Positions 23,872 through 31,900 of a DNA stretch of 35,532 bases are shown here, piece after piece; the stretch's first letter is position 1, and every line of letters begins with the position of its first letter. A model generated the notes under the pieces. That model did no database searches. It worked only from the letters and a program-made list of their open reading frames with translations, and was not told where the DNA came from. The stretch is from Armatimonadetes bacterium CG06_land_8_20_14_3_00_66_21 (lineage in GTDB: Bacteria > Armatimonadota > Abditibacteriia > CG2-30-66-41). The translations under genes and the position numbers were made by a program. The stretch spans positions 1 to 35,532 of the forward strand of contig PEVN01000444.1 of NCBI GenBank assembly GCA_002779825.1, in the 5' to 3' direction.

Positions 23872-25947
23872 ATGAACCTCGGCTTGTGTTTCCTCGCGAT
23901 GACGGCGGTTGCCGTCCTGTCGGTTGCCCCTGCCCACGCCGCCGAGGAACCGGCCCATGACCTCGTGGTCTACGGCGGCACATCCGCCGGTGTCGCCGCC
24001 GCCGTGCAGGCAACGCGGATGGGGAAGTCGGTCGCTATCGTGTGCCCGGAGAAGCACCTCGGCGGGCTGACTGCCGGCGGCTTGGGCTGGACCGACTCGG
24101 GCGACAAGTCGGTCATCGGCGGCTTCGCGCGAGAGTTCTACCGACGCCTCAAACAGCACTACGACCGGCCGGAGGCGTGGGCGTACCAGAAGCCTGAGGA
24201 GTACAGCCACTACCGACCCGACGAGGACGCCATGTGGGTCTTCGAGCCGCACGTGGCCGAGCAAGCGTTCGAGCAGTTGATTGCCGAGGCGGGGGTGCCG
24301 GTAAAGCGCGACCGGTGGCTCGATCGGTCGGGCAAGGGCGTGACGAAGGCTGGGGGGCGGATCGTCGCGATCACCATGACCGACGGGGAGACCTATCGCG
24401 GGCGGATGTTCGTGGATGCCACCTACGAAGGCGACCTGCTGGCGGCGGCCGGCGTCGACTACCACGTCGGCCGCGAAGCCAACGGCGTCTACGGTGAGAC
24501 GTGGAACGGCATTCAGGTTGGGACGCTGCATCACGCACACTACTTCAAGCTGCCCGTCGATCCCTACGTCGTGCCGGGCGAGCCGACCAGCGGCTTGCTG
24601 CCGCGGATCAGCCCCGATCCGCCGGGCGAGAAGGGCGCGGGCGACGGCCGCGTGCAGGCATACTGCTTCCGCACGTGCCTGACAACGGTGGAAGCGAACC
24701 GGGTCCCCTTCCCGAAGCCGGCAGGCTACGACCCGAAGCAGTATGAGCTAATCCTGCGCGTGTTCGCCACCGGTTGGCGAGAGGTCTTCAACAAGTTCGA
24801 TCCCGCCCCGAACCGAAAGACTGACACCAACAACCATGGTCCGTTCAGCTTCGACAACACTGGCATGAACTACGACTACCCGGAGGCGACCTACGAACGT
24901 CGGCGCGAGCTCATCGAAGAGCACGCGCAGTACCAGCAGGGCTTGCTCTACTTCCTCGCCAACGACCCCCGGGTGCCGGGTGACGTGCGCACGAGGATGA
25001 GCCGTTGGGGACTGGCCAAGGACGAGTTCACCGACAACGGCAACTGGCCGCACCAGCTCTACGTTCGCGAGGCGCGCCGGATGGTCGGCGAGTACGTGAT
25101 GACCGAACACGACTGCCTCGCCCACCGGGACCCGCCCAACTCCGTCGGCATGGGCTCGTACACCCTCGATTCGCACAACGTCCAGCGCTACGTCACCCCC
25201 GAAGGCGCCGTCCAGAACGAAGGCGACATCGGCGTCGGTACGCCGCAGCCGTACCAGATCGCCTACGGCGCACTTACCCCCAGGAAGGCACAGTGCGACA
25301 ATCTGCTGGTGCCCGTGTGCGTCTCCTGCTCACACATCGCGTACGGCTCCATCCGCATGGAGCCCGTTTTCATGATTCTCGGTCAGAGCGCGGCGACGGC
25401 GGCGTGTCTTGCGCTCGACGACGGCGTCGCCGTGCAGGACTTGAGCTACGACGAGCTTCGCGAGCGTCTGTTGGCCGACGGACAGGTTCTGGAGTACACG
25501 GGCCCCAGCCGGCAAGCGGTCGTCCTCCTCGACCCGACCATGCTGCCTGGCATCGTCGCCGACAACGCCGCCGCCAAGCTCACCGGCGACTGGAAGACGT
25601 CAAGCGTCAACTCGCCCCGGGTCGGCGCGGACTACCTGCATGACGACAACCAGAACAAGGGCAAAACCCTCGCCCGGTTCGAGGTGGAGCTGAAACCGGG
25701 CAAGTACGAAGTCCGCCTCTCCTGGCCCCGCAACGACAACCGCGCCACCAATGTGCCAGTGACCATCCGCCACGCCGGCGGAGAGACGACAGTCAGCGTG
25801 AACCAGCGCCAAGCCCCGGCAATCGACAACGCCTTCGAGTCCCTCGGCGTGTTCGACTTCGGCGCGCAGGCCGTTGTGGAAGTGTCGAACGCCGAGACGG
25901 ACGGGTATGTGATCGTGGATGCGGTGGAGTTTGTGGAGGCGGAGTGA
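23872..25947 (+). CDS. Secreted FAD-dependent oxidoreductase with C-terminal golvesin-like domain
   Basis: Exported flavoprotein of 691 residues. A signal peptide (1-23, ending AHA) is followed by the dinucleotide-binding site DLVVYGGTSAGVAAAVQA (30-47; a GG-T-S-A-G variant of GxGxxG), then HLGGLTAGGLGWTD and FEPHVAEQAF, which mark the FAD_oxidored (PF12831) family. Near residue 500, GQSAATAACLAL is the second FAD-contact segment. The last 115 residues form a golvesin/xanthan-lyase-like beta domain (FEVELKPGKYEVRLSWPR, then a final VDAVEF). Such proteins are widespread in Planctomycetota and Armatimonadota; the substrate is unknown but probably a carbohydrate. ATG at 23872 follows GGAG by 5 bases. 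FAD loading outside the cytoplasm would need Tat export, yet I see no twin-arginine motif. Confidence 0.9.
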   Translation: MNLGLCFLAMTAVAVLSVAPAHAAEEPAHDLVVYGGTSAGVAAAVQATRMGKSVAIVCPEKHLGGLTAGGLGWTDSGDKSVIGGFAREFYRRLKQHYDRPEAWAYQKPEEYSHYRPDEDAMWVFEPHVAEQAFEQLIAEAGVPVKRDRWLDRSGKGVTKAGGRIVAITMTDGETYRGRMFVDATYEGDLLAAAGVDYHVGREANGVYGETWNGIQVGTLHHAHYFKLPVDPYVVPGEPTSGLLPRISPDPPGEKGAGDGRVQAYCFRTCLTTVEANRVPFPKPAGYDPKQYELILRVFATGWREVFNKFDPAPNRKTDTNNHGPFSFDNTGMNYDYPEATYERRRELIEEHAQYQQGLLYFLANDPRVPGDVRTRMSRWGLAKDEFTDNGNWPHQLYVREARRMVGEYVMTEHDCLAHRDPPNSVGMGSYTLDSHNVQRYVTPEGAVQNEGDIGVGTPQPYQIAYGALTPRKAQCDNLLVPVCVSCSHIAYGSIRMEPVFMILGQSAATAACLALDDGVAVQDLSYDELRERLLADGQVLEYTGPSRQAVVLLDPTMLPGIVADNAAAKLTGDWKTSSVNSPRVGADYLHDDNQNKGKTLARFEVELKPGKYEVRLSWPRNDNRATNVPVTIRHAGGETTVSVNQRQAPAIDNAFESLGVFDFGAQAVVEVSNAETDGYVIVDAVEFVEAE

Positions 25948-26065
25948 CTGGCGGTCATTAGCTCCAATGCCACCGCTCACTATGACGCCCTGACCTTCAC
26001 TATAGCGAGAATGACAGGATGGGAGAGTTGCTGTTTGGCGACTAGGGCAGTGGACTTTAATTTCG

Positions 26066-26308
26066 TTGAATGTGTCGCTCAGAGTCGACCCAACGACGTC
26101 CGCGGTGAGCGTTACGCTGCCGAAGCGACCAACCCCTCACGTATCCCCGGTGCTCTTCCCGTTCTTCTTTGGGTTGCTGGCCGAGGGGAGCACGAAGGCG
26201 CTGCAATGCCGGGAGTTCAGGCTGGATGAGAACGACCACTTCGGGCGACTAATCAAGACCGCGCACAGCGACGTGATCGGCACAGTGACCGTGGAGGAGG
26301 TGAGTTGA
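26066..26308 (+). CDS. hipS: HipS-like antitoxin (HipA N-terminal subdomain 1 on its own)
   Basis: An 80-residue protein matching the N-subdomain-1 part of HipA, which exists as the separate antitoxin HipS in HipBST systems. Seen: VSVTLPKR, LFPFFFGLLAEG, RLDENDHFGRLIKT and the final IGTVTVEE, all in the order expected. The first beta strands are missing from the called start: TTG at 26066 has no clear ribosome site. In-frame codons 26015-26065 read DGRVAVWRLGQWTLIS, which looks like the missing strand, but a TGA closes the frame at 26012-26014 and no ATG, GTG or TTG lies between. The start may be non-standard, or the 5' end may be damaged. It ends 4 bases before hipT. The region is less GC-rich than its neighbours. 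Confidence 0.72.
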   Translation: MNVSLRVDPTTSAVSVTLPKRPTPHVSPVLFPFFFGLLAEGSTKALQCREFRLDENDHFGRLIKTAHSDVIGTVTVEEVS

Positions 26309-26312
26309 CGCC

Positions 26313-27287
26313 GTGCCGGTCTGCATGAGCACACTGCAGGACATTAGGCAGGAGGGCTATTCGGCAGCCGCGCGGAGGCGACTGACCGGGGGAAGCCGCC
26401 GCTTCGCGCACCGGTTCACGTTCAACCGGTCAGACGTCACCAGGTTCCGCCTCGAGACGGCGAGGCGCATGTCGATCTCCGGGGTCCAAGATAAAATCTC
26501 GCTGAGACTGGAGAGAGGCGAGCTTGTACACACCGATCACGATGGCGAGTGTATCCTCAAGCCAGTTCCGAGCGCCGACGTTCCGCGTCTTCGAGAGGAC
26601 ATCCCCGCTAACGAGCATCTCACCATGCAACTGGCAGCGCAGGTGTTCGGCATCGAAGTCGCAGTCAACGCCTGCGTGTCCTTCGCCGATGGAGAGCTGG
26701 CGTACTTGGTCCGGAGGTTCGACCGCCGTGACGGCGAGAAAGTAGCCCAAAAGGATCTCTGCCAGTTGTCGAACCGGTCTGAAGAGATCCATGGTCAGAA
26801 CGACAAGTATGATGCGACCTACGAACAGTGCGGCCGGATCTTGCGTCGGTTCTGCGCAGCCTATGCAGTCGAGGTGGAGAAGCTGTTCACCCGGATCCTC
26901 TTCTGCTACGGCTTCTCAAACGGCGACGCTCACCTAAAGAACTTCTCACTGCTCCAGACGGAATACGACGACTATGTCCTGACGCCAGCCTACGACCTGC
27001 GCTGCACCTCGCTGCACTTCCCCGCGGAGAGCCGTACCGCACTGGAGCTGTTCGACGACTTCGAGAGCGAGTTCTTCCGCGGGAATGGGTTCTACGGGCG
27101 GGACGACTTCCTGAAGCTCGCGGAGCTATACGGCATGCGTTCACAGCGCGCCGTCACCTACGTGGACCGCATAGCCGAAGCGCGGCCCGCCGTCGCGTTG
27201 CTCGTCCAACGGTCGTTCCTCTCAGAGGGCGCCAGGGTCGACTCCCTGAGCCGCTACGCGGATCGGCTGCGAGCACTCGTTGGCTGA
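26313..27287 (+). CDS. hipT: HipT-like serine/threonine kinase toxin (split HipA core)
   Basis: HipA-family kinase of 324 residues without the N-subdomain 1, so a HipT type. Family toxins stop translation by phosphorylating an aminoacyl-tRNA synthetase (HipA: GltX; HipT: TrpS); the target here is unknown. Visible: the Gly-rich loop with an S-I-S motif RRMSISGVQDKISL (S54, S56; in known HipT these serines are autophosphorylated and regulate activity), ATP-binding K83 in ILKPVP, RRFDRR (134-139), catalytic SNGDAHLKNF (D205, with N210) and the metal-binding aspartate in TPAYDLR (D228). All key residues are intact. GTG at 26313 follows a strong AGGAGGTGA site (26295-26303) by 9 bases, inside the end of hipS, so the pair is tightly coupled. 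No HipB-like helix-turn-helix gene flanks them. Confidence 0.9.
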   Translation: MPVCMSTLQDIRQEGYSAAARRRLTGGSRRFAHRFTFNRSDVTRFRLETARRMSISGVQDKISLRLERGELVHTDHDGECILKPVPSADVPRLREDIPANEHLTMQLAAQVFGIEVAVNACVSFADGELAYLVRRFDRRDGEKVAQKDLCQLSNRSEEIHGQNDKYDATYEQCGRILRRFCAAYAVEVEKLFTRILFCYGFSNGDAHLKNFSLLQTEYDDYVLTPAYDLRCTSLHFPAESRTALELFDDFESEFFRGNGFYGRDDFLKLAELYGMRSQRAVTYVDRIAEARPAVALLVQRSFLSEGARVDSLSRYADRLRALVG

Positions 27288-27447
27288 CGGGTGCCCGCGC
27301 AGCCAGCCTGCTCGCCCTCTGGACGTGCAGGTCGGAGAGGTGGAGCCGTTTGCGCGCCTCGATCCGGGGCTGGTGCTTCGGGGGACTCTGGGTTTCTCTG
27401 CTGCCCTCGTCGTCTCCGCTATCAACGGGTGTGGTTCGGCCACTTGG

Positions 27448-29337
27448 TCACCGGCCGCCCGCTGCCGCCTCCGCCCCCATTGACCCGCCGTCCGCCCGCA
27501 GCCTCCTCACCGGGCTGTCCGGCGCCAACCGGTAGTCGCCGTTCTGCGGGTCGACCAGCTTGGGGTCGCCGAAGAAGGAGTGCCGGTCCAGCCCGGTCTT
27601 CTCGCGGTACCCGGCCACGTCGGTGCCGGCAATGTGCTCCTTGAAGAAGTAGCACAGCGCGCCCGGGGACACGAACCAGGCGTTGTAGTCCATGTCGGGC
27701 AGCGGGTTCCAGCCAGCGCTATAGCGGCTGCCCCAGTCGGTGCAGTTGTAGAAGACGTTGTACTTGATCTCGATGCCTGCGGAGTCGGCGGTGTTGGCGT
27801 AGAACATGAGGTGACTGCCGTTCTTGTCGGGGCGTTGGGCGTGCGACCAGACGATGCCGGCATCAATGCACGTGTTGTTGAGGAAGCGGATGTTGCGGGT
27901 GCGCGCCGTCTCCGGCCGGTTCCAGTACTCGAAGGAGTACTCCGCGTTGGAGATCACGTTGTTCCGGTACGTGATGTTCTCCTGGATCGAGTCGGGCCCG
28001 CTGCCCTGGTTGGTCAACGCGGCGTCGTACACTTCCCAGATTCGGCAGCCTTCCACCAGGTGGTCGCGCGCGGCACCCCAGAACTCGATGGCGTTGCCGA
28101 AGCGGACAGGTCGGCCGCCTTCCGCGGTGAACTGGTGCCCGCCACCGATGTACGACAGGTCGCAGTTGCGGATGGTCAGCCGGGCCGTGTTCCCGCCGCC
28201 CAATCCATGGGCAGCGCCGTAGCGGAGCGCGAAGCCGTCGTACACAACGTCGTGCTTGCCGCCCTGGTCCACGATATGCCGGCGGAGCGCTAACTCGACG
28301 CTGTCGTGGGCTTCGGCCGGGTTGCGGGCACAGCAGACGTACACCCGCATGTTCTTCCCGTCGTACCAGTAGTCGTCCGGCCGTTTCACGTCAGCCAGCG
28401 TCCACCGCTTCCACCCGCACACGCGGCCGCAGTCGAAGATCACGTTGCCCACATCGACGTCCAGCAGGCGCGCCTGCGAGCATTCCGCCACGACCAACTC
28501 GAGGGGCTGGAACTCGAAGGTCGCGCCCGCCGGGAGCGCCCCTCCCAATTCGAGGTGTAACCGCGGCAAGTCGCCTCTGGACCACACGGGAAGCGGCACC
28601 GCGTACTCCTGCCAGTCGGCGGCGATGTCCAGGCCAACGGAGTCGGTCGAGGCGTACGTGGTCCACGGACTGCTGCTGCGCATCACCCGCACCGGCGCCA
28701 GCCGGAAGGGTTCTGTACAACGGGCGCGGAAGCGCATCTGCAAGAACTCCGCGTCGGCAGCTATGTTCCAGTCGACCTCCGGGCCCCAGGCCTGAATGTG
28801 GTTCCCGCGACTGCCCGGCTGCCCGCATTCGACGACCTGCGTCTTCCCCGAGGCTGCTTCCACAACGCGGGTCGCGACCTTCGCGCCTTGCTCCTGGTGG
28901 TAGTGCCACTCCGACTGGCGCAGATCTGCGACGACTTGCTTCGGCGTCCACGTCGGCGCCACCGTCGCCCAGACGTTCTCGCCCGTCTTCTCCCAGTCCG
29001 AGGGATCGTCTTTCGCCATCGACCCCAACAGCAGTGGCTTCTCGCCTTCACCGTAGGCGGTGTAGGTGAGGGGCACTCCTTCCGCGCCGCTCTGCGGAAC
29101 CAGCGTCCCGCGCCAAACCCCGCGACGCTTGAACTGCACCGAGTCTCCCGGTTGCAGCGTCGCGCGGTTCACGCGTTCCAGCGACCTCCAGGCCAGGGCC
29201 GGGGTGTCGCCTGGGTTCGCATCGTCTCCAGCGGCCGAGTCTACGAAGAACGCTCGGCCAGGCGCCGCCGCCGCACACGTTACCTGCTGAACCATGGGCA
29301 CACCTCCGAGGACGAGCATCACCTTCCAGGGGGACAC
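27448..29337 (-). CDS. Secreted right-handed parallel beta-helix protein with embedded CBM-like domain
   Basis: Exported protein of 629 residues. A signal peptide (about 1-26, ending CAAAA) is followed by the typical start of polysaccharide-lyase-like beta-helix proteins, FFVDSAAGDDANPGDTPALAW, and WRSLERVN. A beta-sandwich-like segment (about 150-260, with FLQMRFRARC and WQEYAVPLPVW) interrupts the helix. Then come repeated solenoid turns rich in Asn (IRNCDLSYIGGG, YRNNVISNAEYS, FLNNTCIDAGI). Likely a glycoside hydrolase or lyase on plant or microbial polysaccharide; no catalytic triad can be assigned. GTG at 29337 is preferred to ATG at 29352 because GGAGGTG overlaps the ATG codon and lies 6 bases before the GTG. 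A good promoter lies at 29405-29434. Confidence 0.85.
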   Translation of the reverse strand: MSPWKVMLVLGGVPMVQQVTCAAAAPGRAFFVDSAAGDDANPGDTPALAWRSLERVNRATLQPGDSVQFKRRGVWRGTLVPQSGAEGVPLTYTAYGEGEKPLLLGSMAKDDPSDWEKTGENVWATVAPTWTPKQVVADLRQSEWHYHQEQGAKVATRVVEAASGKTQVVECGQPGSRGNHIQAWGPEVDWNIAADAEFLQMRFRARCTEPFRLAPVRVMRSSSPWTTYASTDSVGLDIAADWQEYAVPLPVWSRGDLPRLHLELGGALPAGATFEFQPLELVVAECSQARLLDVDVGNVIFDCGRVCGWKRWTLADVKRPDDYWYDGKNMRVYVCCARNPAEAHDSVELALRRHIVDQGGKHDVVYDGFALRYGAAHGLGGGNTARLTIRNCDLSYIGGGHQFTAEGGRPVRFGNAIEFWGAARDHLVEGCRIWEVYDAALTNQGSGPDSIQENITYRNNVISNAEYSFEYWNRPETARTRNIRFLNNTCIDAGIVWSHAQRPDKNGSHLMFYANTADSAGIEIKYNVFYNCTDWGSRYSAGWNPLPDMDYNAWFVSPGALCYFFKEHIAGTDVAGYREKTGLDRHSFFGDPKLVDPQNGDYRLAPDSPVRRLRADGGSMGAEAAAGGR

Positions 29338-29404
29338 GGCCAGCACCTCCATACCTGTCTCGTCCAGGCCCGCTTGGGACGGGTCCGTAACGCGGGCCGG
29401 CAGG

Positions 29405-29434
29405 ATTGTAGCGTGCGCAGCCGGGTTCTGTGAA
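29405..29434 (-). promoter_or_regulatory. Promoter of the beta-helix protein gene at 27448-29337
   Basis: On the minus strand TTCACA (29434-29429, five of six matches) and TACAAT (29410-29405, five of six) are spaced 18 bases apart. Start expected near 29398. The gap 29338-29563 is divergent, and the GH2 promoter must also lie in it; I could not place that one. Confidence 0.6.
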
Positions 29435-29563
29435 GGGCATCAGGCCGACGGCTCCGGAACAAGCCACAAGGTTGCAGCACGCGTCTTTCGAAAACCGACT
29501 CGCCCCTCCAAAGGGCAGGACCCGCGCCTCACAGACACGGAGGCCCGATCGGAGAGCACCCCC

Positions 29564-30556
29564 ATGACTAACGTGAGACTTGACACCCTCAGCCCGCGAA
29601 CCGTGTGCCGCTTGAATGCCGACTGGCTCTTTCGCCGCGGCCCGGTTGGCAACAGCTACGAGCGATTCTTGGACGACCGAGAGTGGGAGCCGGTCCAACT
29701 CCCCCACGATGCCGCCATCGACCAGGCGTTCGACTGGGAGAACTCGAACGAGTCCAACGGGTGGCTGCCCTTCGGCGCGGGGGCATATCGGAAGCACTTC
29801 AGCCTGCCCGCCGAAGCCGAAGGGAAGCGGGTGTTAGTCGAGTTCGAGGGCGTCTATCGCGACGCCGAGGTGTGGATCAATGGGCACTACCTGGGGCGGC
29901 GGCTCAACGGCTACCTCGGGTTTGAGTGGGACCTGACGGAGCATGCCGCGTTTGGCGGAGAGAACGTGCTCTCGGTGTCGTACGACAACCGCAAGCCGGG
30001 GACTTCGCGCTGGTACACCGGCGAGGGGCTCTACCGCGACGTGTGGCTGAAGATCGTCGATCCGCTGCATGTGCCTCTCTACGGGACGTGCGTCACCACG
30101 CCGTCGATCACCGCCGAGTCGGCGCTCGTCAAGATCGAGACGGAGGTGCTGAACCTGCATCGGCGGCGGCGGCTGTGTCGCTTGGTCACGAGCCTCCTCG
30201 GACCTGACGGCGAGTGCGTGGCTGGGGCGGAAGCCGTGGCGCCGATTGCAGCCGGCGAGCGCTACGCGTTCCGGCAGGAGAGCGCCGTGCCGACGCCTTG
30301 CCTGTGGGATTTGGCGACGCCCGACCTCTACCCGGCCGTCTCGACGCTCTCGGTCGCCGACGCTGCTGTTGACAGCTACGCCACCCGCTTCGGCATCCGC
30401 GAGATCCGCCTGACACCGGAGCGCGGGCTGCTTCTGAACGGCCGCAAAGTGGTGGCGAAGGGCGGCAACCTGCATCACGACCTGGGCTGCCTGGGCAGCG
30501 CGACCCGGCGTTCGAGACACGGGAAGCCGCGGCCGACTACGGCGTCGGTCTCCTGA
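29564..30556 (+). pseudogene. GH2 beta-galactosidase/glucuronidase-type gene, 5' fragment
   Basis: N-terminal half of a cytoplasmic GH2 glycosidase. Sugar-binding domain (about 1-190: WLFRRGP, LPHDAAI, YRKHFSLP, YRDAEVWINGHYLG, YLGFEWDLTEH, GTSRWYTGEGLYRDVWL), the Ig-like domain (about 195-290), then the first barrel strand RGLLLNGRKVVAKGGNLHHDLGCLGSA. After LGSA (30500-30502) the frame leaves the family and stops at 30554-30556. ATG at 29564 follows GGAGAG. The barrel segment that should follow, including the acid/base N-E motif, is absent; the protein resumes in another frame in the next entry. This half alone cannot be a working GH2 enzyme. Confidence 0.85.
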
Positions 30557-31665
30557 AGCGAATGGTGGCGCTGACCCGGCAACTGGATCCCTCCCGCAAA
30601 GTGACGGTGGGCTTGTTTCCCGCTCGCGAACGGTTTGTCAAGGAGTGGGAGCACTGGGACGACCACGACACGTTCCTGAACGCGGAGCCTGCCGAGATGG
30701 CGTTCCACTGCGACGTGGTGAGCTGGAACTACACCGAGAACATGTTCGCGCCCGACCACGCCCGCTGCCCGCAGCTCATGTTCATCGCCTCCGAGAGCGC
30801 CTGCAACATCGGCTTGGGCGACCGGCCGCCGTCCTGGACCGAGATCGACACGGACTACGTCATCGGCCACTACCACGGGTCGGCATACGACTACTTGGGC
30901 GAATCGGCCAAGCCGAAGAAGGGGGGGGGGCGCGCGCTCATCGACCTGTCCGGCTGGGTGACGCCGTTGGGTAGGTACTACCAGAGCTGCTACAGCGACG
31001 CGCCCCTGGTGCACCTCATGGTGACCGAGACCGACGAAGCCCAGGGGGCCCGCTTCAACAATCGTGGCGGCAGCCGCTGGGATTGGTACCCCCTGGTCGA
31101 CCACTGGAACTGGGGCGACCGCAAGGAAGCGAAGGTGACCACGTTCACCAACGCCGAGGAAGTCGAGTTGGTGCTGAACGGCAAGTCAGTGGGCAGGCAG
31201 CGGTTAGCCGACTGCCGCGGCCGGATCATGAACTGGGAACTCCCCTACGAGCCCGGAACGCTGACCGCCCTCGCCCGCAACAACGGTCAACTGGTCGCCG
31301 AGCACACACTGACCACGCCCGGTGAGCCGGTGGAGCTGCGGCTGACGCCGAGCACACCGGAGCTCATCGCCGACGGTCTGGACGTTCTGTGCGTCGAAGC
31401 CGCGCGCCTCGATGCCGAGGGGATCCTTGTGCCGGGGTGCGGGAAGAAGGTCACGTTCGAGGTCGAGGGCCCCGCCGTCAACGCCGGCGTCGCCAGCGGC
31501 GACGTGGTGAGCGACGAGTTGTGGCAAGGCGACACGCGCTCGACTTGGAACGGGCGGTGCATTCTCCTGGTGCGAGCCGGTCGCAGTTCGGGAGAGGTTG
31601 TCGTTACGGCAAAGGCGGAAGGCCAGTCCCCTGCGCGATGCGCGCTTCGGGCGACGGCGCCGTAG
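30502..31665 (+). pseudogene. GH2 beta-galactosidase/glucuronidase-type gene, 3' fragment
   Basis: Continuation of the same GH2 gene in a different frame, from DPAFETREAAADYGVGLL (30502 onward) through MVALTRQLDPSRKVTVG. The remaining barrel strands include SESACNIG near 30795-30815, where the nucleophile-type Glu is expected. Then come a DUF4982-like domain (WYPLVDHWNWGDRKEAKV) and a C-terminal Ig-like domain (FEVEGPAVNAGVASGD, VVVTAKAEG). A protein could start at ATG 30562, but no ribosome site precedes it. A G10 run lies at 30921-30930, in frame. The segment between LGSA and DPAFET, about 100 or more residues in intact homologues, is missing. This may be a genomic deletion or an assembly collapse. 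Confidence 0.85.
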
Positions 31666-31867
31666 GCTGGAGCTGGTCCTGATTCCCGCGGCGCGGGTGC
31701 TCGAGATCATCCGCCCCGCGTCGCTGCTGCGACAGATCGACCACGGGCGCCGCGGTTCTGCGGTCGCGCTCCTGGAGGCGGCGGCAACGCCCGTCGAGGT
31801 TGAACGCGACGTCTCTCGCGGACTGGTCTCTTATTGTCCAGAGCTCCTGGATGAGTTCGTCGGGCAT
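31604..31867 (-). CDS. Small hypothetical protein, 87 residues
   Basis: The first 45 residues look genuine: MPDELIQELWTIRDQSARD, then LQERDRRTAAPVVDLS. They resemble short bacterial proteins that begin with a helix I-x-E-L-W-x-I-R-D and end in V-V-D-L. The tail (GADDLEHPRRGNQ onward) may be run-on through the antisense 3' end of the GH2 fragment, which it overlaps by 62 bases. ATG at 31867 has a GGGGGAAG site close upstream. No domain known. It could equally be the degraded remainder of a longer gene. Confidence 0.45.
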   Translation of the reverse strand: MPDELIQELWTIRDQSARDVAFNLDGRCRRLQERDRRTAAPVVDLSQQRRGADDLEHPRRGNQDQLQPTAPSPEARIAQGTGLPPLP

Positions 31868-31900
31868 TTCAGACTTCCCCCGTGAGTTCCTCAGATCCGG

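Noticed and set aside
25948-26065. HipB-like gene upstream of hipS
   Set aside because: The gap is 118 bases, with stops in all frames and no helix-turn-helix-like sequence. The gap after hipT was also negative.
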